From NCBI GenBank assembly GCA_017448145.1, contig JAFSMA010000039.1, positions 1 through 45,350 on the forward strand: a stretch of DNA of 45,350 nucleotides. Reading direction: 5' to 3'. Below the pieces are notes generated by a model. That model saw only the letters and a list, made by a program, of their open reading frames with translations. It ran no database searches and had not been told where the DNA came from. The DNA comes from Oscillospiraceae bacterium. GTDB taxonomy: Bacteria; Bacillota; Clostridia; Oscillospirales; Oscillospiraceae. Shown here piece after piece: positions 15,412-23,867 of this stretch. The translations under genes and the position numbers were made by a program. Position 1 is the first letter of the stretch. Each line of letters opens with the position of its first letter.

Positions 15412-17917
15412 ACTTGGCAGGCTTGACAATGAGGTTGATGAGCTTATTTTTCACGAAGATGGTTTTCACCACGCTCATGCCCTCGGTGGCCTTCTTCACG
15501 CGGTCACTCTCCAGCGCGGCGGCCTTGACGGCGGCCTCGTCGCTGTCGGTGTCCACCACCACGGTGCCCCGGAGCTTGCCGTTGACCTGCACGGCCATCT
15601 CCACCTGGGCGTCCACGGTCTTGCTCTCGTCGTACTCCGGCCAGGGGCTCTGCATGGCCATCTTGCCGCTCTCCTTGGCAAAGCCCATGTTCTCCCACAT
15701 CTCCTCGGCCATGTGGGGCACGAAGGGGCTCAGCAGACGGATGAGCACGCTCAGGTCGCCCCGGGACAGGCCCTTGCTGTAGAACTCGTTCACCAGTGTC
15801 ATCAGCGCGGCGATGGCGGTGTTCATCTTCAGCTCCTCGATGTCGGTGCTGACCTTCTTGATGGTCTTGTGGATGGAGGCCATGTTGGCCTTGGAAATGC
15901 CCTCCTCCTCGCTGACCATGTCCTGCAAATTGAAGCAGCGATCCAGGAAGCGCTTGCTGCCCTTCACGGCCTCGTCGGACCAGGCGGCGGTCTTCTCAAA
16001 GTCGCCGATGAACATAATGTAGAGCCGCATGGTGTCGGCGCCGTAGGCCTTAATCACGTCGTCGGGGTTCACCACATTGCCCAGGGACTTGGACATCTTC
16101 ACCGCCGGGCGGGTGGCCATAGAGCCGTACTTGGCGATAAGGGCCTGCTTCTCCTCCTCAGTGTCCACGTTGCCGATATAGTGGGGGTTCTTGCCCAGGA
16201 TCATGCCATGGCTGGTGCGCTTGGCATAGGGCTCCTTGGTGTGGACAAGGCCCAGGTCATAGAGGAACTTGTGCCAGAACCGGCTGTAGAGCAGGTGGAG
16301 CGTGGTGTGCTCCATACCGCCGTTGTACCAATCCACGGGACCCCAGTATTCCTCGGCTTCACGGGACAGGAACTCCTTATCATTGTGGGGGTCCATATAC
16401 CGCAGGTAGTACCAGCAGGAGCCGGCCCAGTTGGGCATGGTGTCGGTCTCCCGCTTGGCGGGGCCGCCGCAGTGGGGGCAGGTGGTGTTGACCCAGTCGG
16501 TCATCTTGGCCAGGGGGCTCTCACCGTCGTCGGTGGGCTCGTAGCTCTCCACGTTGGGCAGCAGCAGGGGCAGCTCGCTTTCATCCAGGGGCACCCAGCC
16601 GCACTTGGGGCAGTTCACCAGGGGGATGGGCTCGCCCCAGTACCGCTGGCGGGTAAATACCCAGTCGCGCAGCTTGTAGTTCACCTTTTCCTTGCCCCAG
16701 CCGTGGGCCACGGCGTACTGCCGCATGGCGGGGATGGCCTCCTTGACGGTCATGCCGTTGAGGAAGCCGGAGTTGACCATGACGGCGCTGTCGTCCTTGG
16801 CCACGAAGGCCTCTTTCGTCACGTCGCCGCCGGCCACCACCTCGCGGATAGGCAGGCCGAACTTGGTGGCAAACTCCCAGTCCCGCTGATCGTGGCCGGG
16901 CACGCCCATGACCACGCCGGTGCCATAGCCCATCAGCACGTAGTCGGACACGAACATGGGGATGGCATCGCCGGTGATGGGATGGTAGGCCTCCACGCCC
17001 TCCAGGCGGACGCCGGTCTTTTCCTTGTTCAGCTCGCCCCGCTCAAAGTCGGACTTGCGGGAGGCGGCCAGGCGGTACTCCGCCACCGCGTCCCAGTTGG
17101 CGATTTTATCCTGCCACTTGTCCAGCAGCGGATGCTCCGGGGACACCACCATGTAGCTGACGCCGAAAATGGTGTCCACACGGGTGGTGTACACGGTCAC
17201 GTCGTCGCCGGTGCTGGTCTTGAAGGTGGCGTCGGTGCCGTAGGAGCGGCCGATCCAGTTCTTCTGCTGCACCTTGACACGGTCGATATAGTCCAGCTCG
17301 TCCAGGTCGTCGATGAGCCGGTCGGCGTACTTGGTGATGGCCAGCATCCACTGGCTCTTCTCCTTGCGCACCACCTCGCCGCCGCAGCGCTCGCACTTGC
17401 CCTCTACCACTTCCTCGTTGGCAAGGCCCACTTTGCAGCTGGTGCACCAGTTGATGGGCATGGTGGTCTTGTAGGCCAGGCCCTTCTTGTACATCTGCAG
17501 GAAAATCCACTGGGTCCACTTGTAATACTTGGGGTCGGTGGTGTCCACTACCCGGTCCCAGTCGAAGCCGTAGCCCAGCATTTTCAGCTGCCGGGTGAAG
17601 TTGGCGATGTTGTCCCGGGTGACGATGGCGGGATGGATGTGGTTCTTGATGGCAAAGTTCTCCGTGGGCAGGCCGAAGGCGTCATACCCGATGGGGAACA
17701 GCACGTTGTAGCCCTCCATGCGGCGCTTGCGGCTGACAATGTCGATGGCGGTAAAGGGCCGGGGATGGCCTACGTGGAGCCCCGCGGCGCTGGGATAGGG
17801 GAACTCGATGAGGCCGTAGAACTTGGGCCGGGGGTCGCCGGTGACGGCGGCGTAGGGCTTGGTCTCCTCCCACCGGGCCTGCCATTTCTTCTCAATGGCG
17901 GAAAAATCGTAATACAT
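15410..17917 (-). CDS. leuS: Leucyl-tRNA synthetase
   Basis: An 835-residue class I synthetase that charges tRNA-Leu. The HIGH motif is HVGH in [19 protein letters not shown] is intact in [15 protein letters not shown]. The zinc-binding Cys pairs around CTSCKVGL and CERCGGEV, the CP1 editing domain and a second CPHCGG cluster are present. The start at 17917 has AAAGGAG upstream; a frame extending to 17953 would begin next to the terminator and is rejected. Expression is under a T-box leader. Confidence 0.97.
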   Translation of the reverse strand: MYYDFSAIEKKWQARWEETKPYAAVTGDPRPKFYGLIEFPYPSAAGLHVGHPRPFTAIDIVSRKRRMEGYNVLFPIGYDAFGLPTENFAIKNHIHPAIVTRDNIANFTRQLKMLGYGFDWDRVVDTTDPKYYKWTQWIFLQMYKKGLAYKTTMPINWCTSCKVGLANEEVVEGKCERCGGEVVRKEKSQWMLAITKYADRLIDDLDELDYIDRVKVQQKNWIGRSYGTDATFKTSTGDDVTVYTTRVDTIFGVSYMVVSPEHPLLDKWQDKIANWDAVAEYRLAASRKSDFERGELNKEKTGVRLEGVEAYHPITGDAIPMFVSDYVLMGYGTGVVMGVPGHDQRDWEFATKFGLPIREVVAGGDVTKEAFVAKDDSAVMVNSGFLNGMTVKEAIPAMRQYAVAHGWGKEKVNYKLRDWVFTRQRYWGEPIPLVNCPKCGWVPLDESELPLLLPNVESYEPTDDGESPLAKMTDWVNTTCPHCGGPAKRETDTMPNWAGSCWYYLRYMDPHNDKEFLSREAEEYWGPVDWYNGGMEHTTLHLLYSRFWHKFLYDLGLVHTKEPYAKRTSHGMILGKNPHYIGNVDTEEEKQALIAKYGSMATRPAVKMSKSLGNVVNPDDVIKAYGADTMRLYIMFIGDFEKTAAWSDEAVKGSKRFLDRCFNLQDMVSEEEGISKANMASIHKTIKKVSTDIEELKMNTAIAALMTLVNEFYSKGLSRGDLSVLIRLLSPFVPHMAEEMWENMGFAKESGKMAMQSPWPEYDESKTVDAQVEMAVQVNGKLRGTVVVDTDSDEAAVKAAALESDRVKKATEGMSVVKTIFVKNKLINLIVKPAK

Positions 17918-17952
17918 CAGCTTTTCTCCTTTGGAAATTCTGTTTTGCGGCA

Positions 17953-17990
17953 TAAAAAAGACCCCGGCCCACCAAAAATGGGTCAGGGGC
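17953..17990 (-). terminator. T-box-controlled terminator of leuS
   Basis: GC-rich stem with arms CCCCTGACCCA and TGGGCCGGGG (one bulge), followed by TTTTTT on the minus strand, about 36 bp before leuS. It competes with the T-box antiterminator just upstream. Confidence 0.85.
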
Positions 17991-18208
17991 GAATGAACGC
18001 GGTACCACCCTGATTTCGGCGCAAATGCGCCATCTCAGTGCCTCTTTCGAGGCGGCACGGATAACGGTGTGCGTCCGTCCCGCCCTGTTCAGGCGGAAGG
18101 CTCCGGGGCCAGTACAGCGGAGCGCCCCCATCGGCTCGCACCAGACGCCGACTCTCTTGCGGCGGGCATGGCTCCGTCTTTTTCCCATCATTGCCGATGA
18201 AAAATATC
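17953..18208 (-). promoter_or_regulatory. T-box leader of leuS
   Basis: The minus-strand leader contains the T-box core GGGTGGTACCGCG (plus positions 17999-18011), a Stem I with AGAGAG near 18150, and a terminator before the gene. The TGGT within the T-box would pair with an ACCA tRNA end, matching the A discriminator usual for tRNA-Leu. Uncharged tRNA-Leu should stabilise the antiterminator and switch leuS on. I did not assign the specifier codon with confidence; CTC or CTG triplets are present in the right region of Stem I. Confidence 0.93.
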
Positions 18209-18214
18209 GTAGCT

Positions 18215-18243
18215 ATTCTACCCACTCCCCCGCCGTTTGTCAA
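18215..18243 (-). promoter_or_regulatory. Promoter of leuS
   Basis: Minus-strand TTGACA (18238-18243), 17-bp spacer, TAGAAT (18215-18220). The start would be just ahead of the T-box Stem I. Confidence 0.87.
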
Positions 18244-18264
18244 GATGTTTTCGCGGCGCATACC

Positions 18265-18296
18265 ATGAGAATGGGGAGCCACTCCCCTATTCTCAT
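18265..18296 (+). promoter_or_regulatory. Leader hairpin next to a ribosome site
   Basis: A 14-bp stem (arms 18265-18278 and 18282-18296, one bulged T at 18288) with a 3-nt loop ends 1-2 bp before the AGGAGG of the next gene. It could influence translation or protect the mRNA end. It is not followed by a T run and so is unlikely to be a terminator. Confidence 0.6.
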
Positions 18297-18310
18297 CAGG
18301 AGGAATCGCT

Positions 18311-18697
18311 ATGAATGAGCAGACCTTTTCCCTGGAGCAGTTGGGCCCCTACCTGGGGGACAATCCCGGCCGGGGCACGTTGCGGGTGCAGGTGTTCACC
18401 GCCTTCGGCGCCTTCCCGGTGGCGGGGGCCACGGTGGCGGTGGACGCCAATCTGGACGGCACCCGCCTGCCTATCTACCGCAAAACCACCGACCAGAGCG
18501 GCGTGGCGGAGGGCTTCATTCTGCCTGCCAAAGCCCGGCAGGCCTCCCAGCGGGAGGACACCGCCGACGGCAGCACCACCATTTACACCGTCACCGTCAC
18601 CCATCCCGGCTACCGGCCTCTCACCGACCGCCGGGTGGTGATTTACGACGGGGTGGAGACGCTGCTGCCCGTGATGCTGGAGCCCATTTTGCTGTAA
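18311..18697 (+). CDS. Small beta-sandwich protein (carboxypeptidase regulatory-like)
   Basis: A 128-residue protein without signal peptide or membrane helix. The centre resembles a carboxypeptidase regulatory-like/transthyretin-type beta-sandwich: GTLRVQVFTAFGAFPVAGAT, then the TTDQSGVAEGF turn and the YTVTVTHPGYRPL strand. Function is unknown. It is followed 12 bp later by a peptidoglycan-binding/SpoIID-like gene, and is preceded by a stable leader hairpin and AGGAGG. The association suggests a cell-wall or spore-related role, which is inference. Confidence 0.78.
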   Translation: MNEQTFSLEQLGPYLGDNPGRGTLRVQVFTAFGAFPVAGATVAVDANLDGTRLPIYRKTTDQSGVAEGFILPAKARQASQREDTADGSTTIYTVTVTHPGYRPLTDRRVVIYDGVETLLPVMLEPILL

Positions 18698-18709
18698 GGA
18701 GGCCGCGCC

Positions 18710-20053
18710 ATGCCCACCACTCCCGTTGTGCCGGAGTTCATCACCGTGCACCTGGGCCGCCCTGACCAGCCGGCCCGGAACGTCACCGTTCCCTTTACGG
18801 ACTACATCAAAAACGTGGCCTCCCACGAGATCTACCCCACCTGGCCGGAGGCGGCCATCCGGGCCAACATCCTGGCCCAGCTCTCCTTTACCATGAATCG
18901 GATCTACACCGAGTATTACCCCAGCCGGGGCTACGACTTCGACATCACCAGCACCACCCAGTACGACCAGTACTATGTGGAAAACGGCGACCAGTTTGAG
19001 AACATCAGCCGCATTGTGGACGAGATATTCCGCAGCTACATCGTCCGCCGGGGCAACGTAGAGCCCCTGTTCGCCATGTTCTGCGACGGCGTTCGCAGTC
19101 AGTGCCGGGGGCTTTCCCAGTGGGGCACGGTGCAGCTGGCCGAGCAGGGCTACACCCCCTATCAAATACTGCAATACTACTACGGCGACGACATCGACAT
19201 CGTCACCGACGCCCCGGTGTCCAGCCGCACCGCCTCCTACCCCGGCCGCCCTCTGCGCCGGGGCAGCGTGGGGGAGGACGTGCGCACGGTGCAGCGGGTG
19301 CTGAACCGCATCGGCATGAACTTCCCCGCCATTCCCCCCATCCGGGACACCGGCGGCATCTTCGACCTTTCCACCGAGCAGGCGGTGCGGGCCTTCCAGA
19401 ACGCCTTCAATATCGCCGTGGACGGCGTGGTGGGGCCTGTGACCTGGTATAAGCTGAAATCCGTGTGGGCAGGCGTCCGGGGCCTCAGTGAGCTCAGTGC
19501 CCAGGGTCTGACCCTCTCCGACGTAGCCCGGGCCTACCCCTCCCAACTCCGCTACGGCGACAGCGGCATCGGCGTGGAAACGATACAGTATTATCTGGGC
19601 TTTCTGGGCTTCTTCCTGCCCCAGCTCCCCGCCATTGGCGTCACCGGCAGCTTTGACGACACCACCCGTGACGCGGTGTACGCCTTTCAGCGCTACGCCG
19701 GACTGCCGGTGGACGGCATCGTGGGCAATGACACCTGGAACGCCCTGCAAAACGCCTACGACCGCCTGCTCACCGACCTGCCCGACCCCTACCGGGAGCG
19801 GCTGGCGGAGATTTACCCCGGCCGCTTCCTGGTGCGGGGGGACACAGGGGAGAACGTAGTGCGGCTCCAGCGGGCGCTGCAATACATGGCCCAGGTCTAC
19901 GGCGATATGCCGGCTGTGGAGGCCGACGGCATCTTCGGCCCCGCCACCCAGGCGGCGGTAATGGCGGCCCAGCGCCGTTTGGGCTTCGACGTCACCGGCG
20001 CGGTGGGGCCTATTCTGTGGCGCAGCCTCATCTGGCCCCGGATACCGTTTTAG
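18710..20053 (+). CDS. SpoIID-like domain protein with three peptidoglycan-binding repeats
   Basis: A 447-residue protein. Residues about 25-165 resemble the SpoIID/LytB domain of peptidoglycan lytic transglycosylases, with SHEIYPTWPEAAIRANILAQ (the conserved Glu) and the LSQWGTVQLAEQGYTPYQIL segment. Then come three PG_binding_1 repeats near 180-250, 280-350 and 370-445, each with the GxxVxxVQ and DGxxGPxTW patterns. There is no signal peptide, as with several proteins that end up in spores, so release by mother-cell lysis or a non-classical route is possible. It is translated 12 bp after the small beta-sandwich gene, with AAGGAGG. Confidence 0.85.
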   Translation: MPTTPVVPEFITVHLGRPDQPARNVTVPFTDYIKNVASHEIYPTWPEAAIRANILAQLSFTMNRIYTEYYPSRGYDFDITSTTQYDQYYVENGDQFENISRIVDEIFRSYIVRRGNVEPLFAMFCDGVRSQCRGLSQWGTVQLAEQGYTPYQILQYYYGDDIDIVTDAPVSSRTASYPGRPLRRGSVGEDVRTVQRVLNRIGMNFPAIPPIRDTGGIFDLSTEQAVRAFQNAFNIAVDGVVGPVTWYKLKSVWAGVRGLSELSAQGLTLSDVARAYPSQLRYGDSGIGVETIQYYLGFLGFFLPQLPAIGVTGSFDDTTRDAVYAFQRYAGLPVDGIVGNDTWNALQNAYDRLLTDLPDPYRERLAEIYPGRFLVRGDTGENVVRLQRALQYMAQVYGDMPAVEADGIFGPATQAAVMAAQRRLGFDVTGAVGPILWRSLIWPRIPF

Positions 20054-20060
20054 CATGGCA

Positions 20061-20087
20061 AAAGGGACGGGCAGCACCCGTCCCTTT
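20061..20087. terminator. Shared terminator between SpoIID-like gene and tspO
   Basis: An 11-bp perfect stem (AAAGGGACGGG/CCCGTCCCTTT), loop CAGCA. It lies between two convergent genes; the T tract is better on the minus strand (CCCTTTTGC). Confidence 0.75.
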
Positions 20088-20092
20088 CCCAT

Positions 20093-20578
20093 TTACCCAT
20101 TCAGCAGCCACACCCCGGCGTTGAGATACCCTGCAAAGGCCACCCATATTAAATAGGGGATTTGCAGGTAGGCCGCCGGTTTATCCACCTGCCGGAATGT
20201 CAGCACCATGGCCAGAATCAGCCCCCACATGACAACCAGCCACGCCAGGGCGAAGCCGTAGGCCGCCAGGTTGAAAAAGTAGATGCTCCAGCAGAAGTTG
20301 AAGGCCAGCTGCACCACGTACAGCAGCGTGCCCCGCTCTTGCAGCGGATGGGGCCGGGCCAGCCGCACCCGTGCCATGGAAATCCCCATCAGCACGTAGA
20401 GAATGGTCCACACAATGGGGAACACAATGCCCGGTGGCGACAGGGGCGGCTTCACCATGGTGGTGGCGTAGGCCTCCGTGCCCTCCCTTGTCAGCAGGGC
20501 GGACAGGCCTCCCACCGCCAGCGTCAGCGCAATCCAGAACAGGTATGTTTTCCAGCTTCCTCGTTTTTTCATATCCAT
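20093..20578 (-). CDS. TspO/MBR family protein
   Basis: A 161-residue membrane protein with five helices and the tryptophan-rich pattern of TspO: KPPLSPPGIVFPIVWTILYV in the first loop and helix, then AFNFCWSIYFF and IPYLIWVAFAGYLNAGVWLLN at the end. Family members bind porphyrins and other hydrophobic ligands; physiological roles vary. The start is not certain: an ATG at 20578 and another at 20572 compete with a GTG at 20581, and the ribosome site is weak. It is a single gene, between two terminators. Confidence 0.9.
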   Translation of the reverse strand: MDMKKRGSWKTYLFWIALTLAVGGLSALLTREGTEAYATTMVKPPLSPPGIVFPIVWTILYVLMGISMARVRLARPHPLQERGTLLYVVQLAFNFCWSIYFFNLAAYGFALAWLVVMWGLILAMVLTFRQVDKPAAYLQIPYLIWVAFAGYLNAGVWLLNG

Positions 20579-20598
20579 CACCGGTGATAGGATATGCC

Positions 20599-20628
20599 AA
20601 AAGGCCCGGGACTATGCCCGGGCCTTTT
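20599..20628 (-). terminator. Terminator of the smc-rsfS operon
   Basis: A 12-bp perfect GC-rich stem (AAAAGGCCCGGG/CCCGGGCCTTTT) with a 6-nt loop, 13 bp beyond the rsfS stop, followed by TTTTGG on the minus strand. Confidence 0.85.
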
Positions 20629-20640
20629 GTTATGGCGTTT

Positions 20641-21033
20641 TTACTCCAAAACCGTCAGCTTACGGATGTCGGCCTCGTCGATGACGCCGGTGAGATCCAC
20701 ATTCTTGCCGTCGCGCCACAGCCGCTCCAGGTCGTAGAAGCTGCGGGCCTCGCCGTTGAACACGTGGACGGCGATGCAGCCATAGTCCAGCAGCACCCAG
20801 GTGCCGCCCCGGTAGCCCTCCCGGTGCAGGGGCTCCTCACCGGCCTGCTCGGTCAGCGCCTTTTCCACGCTGTCCACCAGGGCGTTGATCTGTGTGTTGC
20901 TGCTGCCGGTGCAGATGACGAAATAATCCGCCAGGGTGGTGAGATCGCTGATTTCCAGCACCTGGATCTCCTTGCCCTTCTTGTCGCTGAGGGCCTTGGC
21001 GGCCATCAGTGCCAGTTCCTTCGGTGTCTTCAT
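20641..21033 (-). CDS. rsfS: Ribosomal silencing factor RsfS
   Basis: A 130-residue protein that binds L14 on the 50S subunit and blocks subunit joining during starvation. The core ISDLTTLADYFVICTGSS, then REGYRGGTWVLLDYGCIAVHVF is characteristic. The start overlaps the NadD/YqeK stop by 4 bp, and rsfS is last in the seven-gene smc operon, just before a strong terminator. nadD-yqeK-rsfS is a conserved order in Firmicutes. Confidence 0.96.
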   Translation of the reverse strand: MKTPKELALMAAKALSDKKGKEIQVLEISDLTTLADYFVICTGSSNTQINALVDSVEKALTEQAGEEPLHREGYRGGTWVLLDYGCIAVHVFNGEARSFYDLERLWRDGKNVDLTGVIDEADIRKLTVLE

Positions 21034-22226
21034 AGTGTGACTCCCTTCTCTATCAGGTAGTTTTTGGCGTCCATGGTGTGGTGGTGTACCGGTCGGCCCT
21101 CGCTCTCCATCTCCTCAATGGTCATGGTGAGGCCCATCAGCAGGCCCCGGTCCAAATCCTCGTAGACCACCTTGCGCAGCGCGTCCACGCCGTCAAAGTC
21201 CCGGGTGGGCTCAATGTAGTCCGCCAGATACAGGATTTTTTCCAGCCGGGTCATGTTGGCGTGGCCGGTGGTGTGCCAGCGGATGGCGCTGTACACACCG
21301 TCGCTGACGGCGAAGGTGCGCCGGGCGATCTCCGCCCCGGTGCGGGCGTGGAGCAGCTTCAGCGCCCGCTGCTCCAGGTCGTCCAGGGTCAGGCCGTATG
21401 CCGCGCACAGCGCCAGCTGCTCCGCCATGTCCAGCTTCTTGGTGCAGTCGTGGAGCAGCGCCGCAATGCGGGCCTCCTGCTCGTCGCCGCCGTAGCGCTG
21501 CGTGAGGCGCACCGCCTCCTGCTCCGTGCCCAGCACGTGGGGCATCCGCTTGGGCTTTAAGTAGCTCATGGCGATGGGCCGCAGCTCGTCAGGGGTCAGG
21601 CGGGTCAAATCCAGGGCCGTACCGTACAGGTGACACCGCCGGATATAGCCCCACACCGCCGTGGGCACCAGCTTCTCCCCCTCCCCCTTCGCCAGGGCCT
21701 GGCGAACCTGGGTGGAGCTGATGGGGATGATCTCCTCATTATCAATGATGGCAACTCGCGCCCTGAACTGCTGCTCCAACAGCTGCTTCTGGGCAGCAAA
21801 GCCCTCGTCCGCGTCACCATCCGTGCGGTGGAAGGCGCCGATGTGGGCCAGGGCGCAGATGACCTCCGGCTCGTGCCACCGGTGGAGGGACAAGAACATA
21901 TCGCTGCCCATCAGCAGCCACAGCTCATCCTCCGGGTACTGCTGCCGCAGCAGCCGCAGGCTGTCGCTGGTATAGCTCTTGCCGGTGCGCTGCAGCTCGA
22001 TGCCGTCGGCCTGGGCCAGCTTGCCCACCGCTCCCGCCGCCAGCTCCGCCATTTCCAGGCGCTGCTCCGGCGACGCGCTTCCCTCCGGCAGCGTCTTGTG
22101 GGGCGGCACGTTGGCAGGGAGCAGCAGCAACTTGTCCAGCCCCAGGGCCTTCACCGCCGCCCGGGCCGCCGTAATGTGGCCGTTGTGGACGGGGTTGAAG
22201 GTGCCGCCGTAAATGCCGATCTTCAT
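21030..22226 (-). CDS. nadD: NadD-YqeK fusion: nicotinate-nucleotide adenylyltransferase and HD-domain hydrolase
   Basis: A 398-residue protein that joins two enzymes usually made separately. Residues 1-195 are NadD, with GIYGGTFNPVHNGH (the nucleotidyltransferase HxGH) and ISSTQVRQAL; it makes nicotinate adenine dinucleotide from NaMN and ATP. Residues about 215-395 are a YqeK-type HD domain: HVLGTEQEAVRL, ALLHDCTKKL (the HD pair) and AIRWHTTGHANMT. YqeK hydrolyses Ap4A symmetrically to ADP. Nothing in the frame suggests an error: the join is smooth and both halves keep their motifs. It overlaps yhbY and rsfS by 4 bp each. Confidence 0.94.
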   Translation of the reverse strand: MKIGIYGGTFNPVHNGHITAARAAVKALGLDKLLLLPANVPPHKTLPEGSASPEQRLEMAELAAGAVGKLAQADGIELQRTGKSYTSDSLRLLRQQYPEDELWLLMGSDMFLSLHRWHEPEVICALAHIGAFHRTDGDADEGFAAQKQLLEQQFRARVAIIDNEEIIPISSTQVRQALAKGEGEKLVPTAVWGYIRRCHLYGTALDLTRLTPDELRPIAMSYLKPKRMPHVLGTEQEAVRLTQRYGGDEQEARIAALLHDCTKKLDMAEQLALCAAYGLTLDDLEQRALKLLHARTGAEIARRTFAVSDGVYSAIRWHTTGHANMTRLEKILYLADYIEPTRDFDGVDALRKVVYEDLDRGLLMGLTMTIEEMESEGRPVHHHTMDAKNYLIEKGVTL

Positions 22227-22540
22227 AGGGACTTCGCTGCCTTCACCAGCGTGATTTTTCGCTTGTCCTTCCGGGGCTGCTGGCGGTACAGCACGAATTT
22301 ACTGCCGATGACCTGCACCACTTCGCTGCGTGTGGCGGGGGCGATGGCCTCCGCCGCCTCCCGGGCGGTGAGCAGGCTGTTTTCCAGCACCCGGCCCTTG
22401 ATGAGCTCCCGGGCCTCCAGGGCGTTGTCCGCCTCCTGAATCACGTTCTCCGTTACGCCGTCCTTGCCCACGATGAGGATGGTGTCCTCCCCGGCGGCAA
22501 TGCCCCGCAGTTGGGCCCGCTGCTTACTTGTCAGTTCCAT
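22223..22540 (-). CDS. yhbY: YhbY family ribosome-assembly RNA-binding protein
   Basis: A 105-residue CRS1/YhbY domain protein associated with 50S assembly. The conserved fold is seen in MELTSKQRAQLRGIA, ILIVGKDGVTENVI, the GKDG loop and a C-terminal GSKFVLYRQ. The ATG at 22540 has GGAGAAG upstream and overlaps the end of the XTP pyrophosphatase gene by 17 bp. It precedes nadD, its usual Firmicutes neighbour. Confidence 0.93.
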   Translation of the reverse strand: MELTSKQRAQLRGIAAGEDTILIVGKDGVTENVIQEADNALEARELIKGRVLENSLLTAREAAEAIAPATRSEVVQVIGSKFVLYRQQPRKDKRKITLVKAAKSL

Positions 22541-23141
22541 AGCCGTTCTTCTCCATATCTTTCTCTAATACCTGTGCGAATTTCCGCAGGGCGTTGCCCC
22601 GGTGGGAGATAGCGTTCTTCTCCTCCGCCGTCAGCTGGGCAAAGGTCTTGCGCAGCTCTGGCACAAAGAACACCGGGTCATATCCAAAGCCGCCCTCCCC
22701 CATGGGGGCAAAGGCGATGGTGCCGTAGCAGTCTCCCTCGGCGGTGAGCTGCCGCCCGTCGGGGAAGCAGCACACCACAGCGGTGTGGAAATGGGCGGCG
22801 CGGTTGGTGGCGCCCCGCAGGTTTTGCAGCAGCAGCTGATACCGCTCGGCGTCGCTGCCCACGCCGCCGTAGCGGGCGGAGTAGATGCCGGGAGCGCCGT
22901 TCAGCCAATCCACGCAAAGGCCGCTGTCGTCGGCGATGGCGGGCAGGCCGCTGGCCTGGGCCACCGCCCGGGCCTTGATGGCGGCGTTTTCCAAAAAGGT
23001 GGTGCCCGTCTCCTCCGGCTCCAGGTTCAGCCCCAGGTCGCTTTGCAGCACCACCTCCACCCCCAGGTGGGACAAAATGGCCTGCATCTCCTGGAGCTTG
23101 CCCCGGTTGTGGGAGGCCAATACAAATTTCATACGTTCCAT
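22524..23141 (-). CDS. rdgB: XTP/dITP diphosphatase (RdgB/HAM1 family)
   Basis: A 205-residue house-cleaning nucleotidase that hydrolyses dITP, dXTP and ITP to monophosphates. Motifs are LASHNRGKLQEMQAIL at the N-terminus, ADDSGLCVDWLNGAPGI in the centre, GEGGFGYDPVFF and a final SHRGNALRKF. It follows rph by 6 bp and overlaps yhbY. The position between rph and yhbY is often seen in Clostridia. Confidence 0.96.
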   Translation of the reverse strand: MERMKFVLASHNRGKLQEMQAILSHLGVEVVLQSDLGLNLEPEETGTTFLENAAIKARAVAQASGLPAIADDSGLCVDWLNGAPGIYSARYGGVGSDAERYQLLLQNLRGATNRAAHFHTAVVCCFPDGRQLTAEGDCYGTIAFAPMGEGGFGYDPVFFVPELRKTFAQLTAEEKNAISHRGNALRKFAQVLEKDMEKNGYGTDK

Positions 23142-23147
23142 CCTCCC

Positions 23148-23867
23148 TTATAAAATATCGCCCAAAATCTCTTTTTCCATGGCGATTAAGTCGGCATTGC
23201 CCTTGGCGCACAGCTGCAAAAGGGTCTGCTGCTCCGCCATGGTGAAGCCCCGGCCCTCGCCGGTGCCCTGAAGCTCAATGATCTCGCCCCGCTCGTTCAT
23301 CACGCAGTTCAAGTCCACCTGGGCCCGGCTGTCCTCACTGTACTGCAAGTCCAGCATGGTCTGGTCGTCCACGATGCCGGCGCTGATGCCCGCCACATAA
23401 TGGATAATGGGATTCCGCTCCAGCAGCCCCTGCTGCCGCAGCTTGCCCACCGCCAGGGCCAGGGCAATGAAGCCGCCGGTGACGCTGGCCGTGCGGGTGC
23501 CGCCGTCGCCCTGGAGCACGTCACAGTCAATGGTGATGGTGCGCTCGCCCAGGGCCTCCCGGTCTACCGCCGCCCGGAGGCTGCGGCCGATGAGCCGCTG
23601 AATCTCCGCGCTGCGGGAGGACAGCTTCAGCTTGTCCACGTCCCGGCGGCTGCGCTCCCGGTTGGCCCGGGGCAGCATGGAATACTCTGCCGTCACCCAG
23701 CCCCAGCCGGGCTTCACGTGGGGCGGTGTTTTGTCCTCCACCGAGGCGTTGCACAGCACCACCGTGTCGCCGCAGCGAATCAGCACGCTGCCCTCGGCAA
23801 ATTTGGTAAAGCCGGTGGTGACGCTGACCTTGCGGCCCTCGTCCCACTTCCGTCCGTCCGCTCTCAT
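23148..23867 (-). CDS. rph: Ribonuclease PH
   Basis: A 239-residue phosphorolytic 3'-exoribonuclease that trims tRNA 3' ends. Full-length with the RNase PH features: FTKFAEGSVLIRCGDTVVLC, the RREIQRLIGRSLRA-like SRSAEIQRLIGRSLRAAVD, CDVLQGDGGTRTASVTGG (phosphate site) and the C-terminal LQGTGEGRGFT. It overlaps ftsY by 4 bp and is followed 6 bp later by rdgB. Confidence 0.96.
   Translation of the reverse strand: MRADGRKWDEGRKVSVTTGFTKFAEGSVLIRCGDTVVLCNASVEDKTPPHVKPGWGWVTAEYSMLPRANRERSRRDVDKLKLSSRSAEIQRLIGRSLRAAVDREALGERTITIDCDVLQGDGGTRTASVTGGFIALALAVGKLRQQGLLERNPIIHYVAGISAGIVDDQTMLDLQYSEDSRAQVDLNCVMNERGEIIELQGTGEGRGFTMAEQQTLLQLCAKGNADLIAMEKEILGDIL

Noticed and set aside
15713-18013. 766-residue plus-strand open frame antiparallel to leuS
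   Set aside because: It is a mirror frame created by the GC-rich third positions of leuS, with no motifs and no ribosome site. The same holds for long frames opposite smc (26733-28349), tsaC-coaE (33600-35906), ABC-F/murF (38688-40166) and the SpoIID-like gene (18296-20092).
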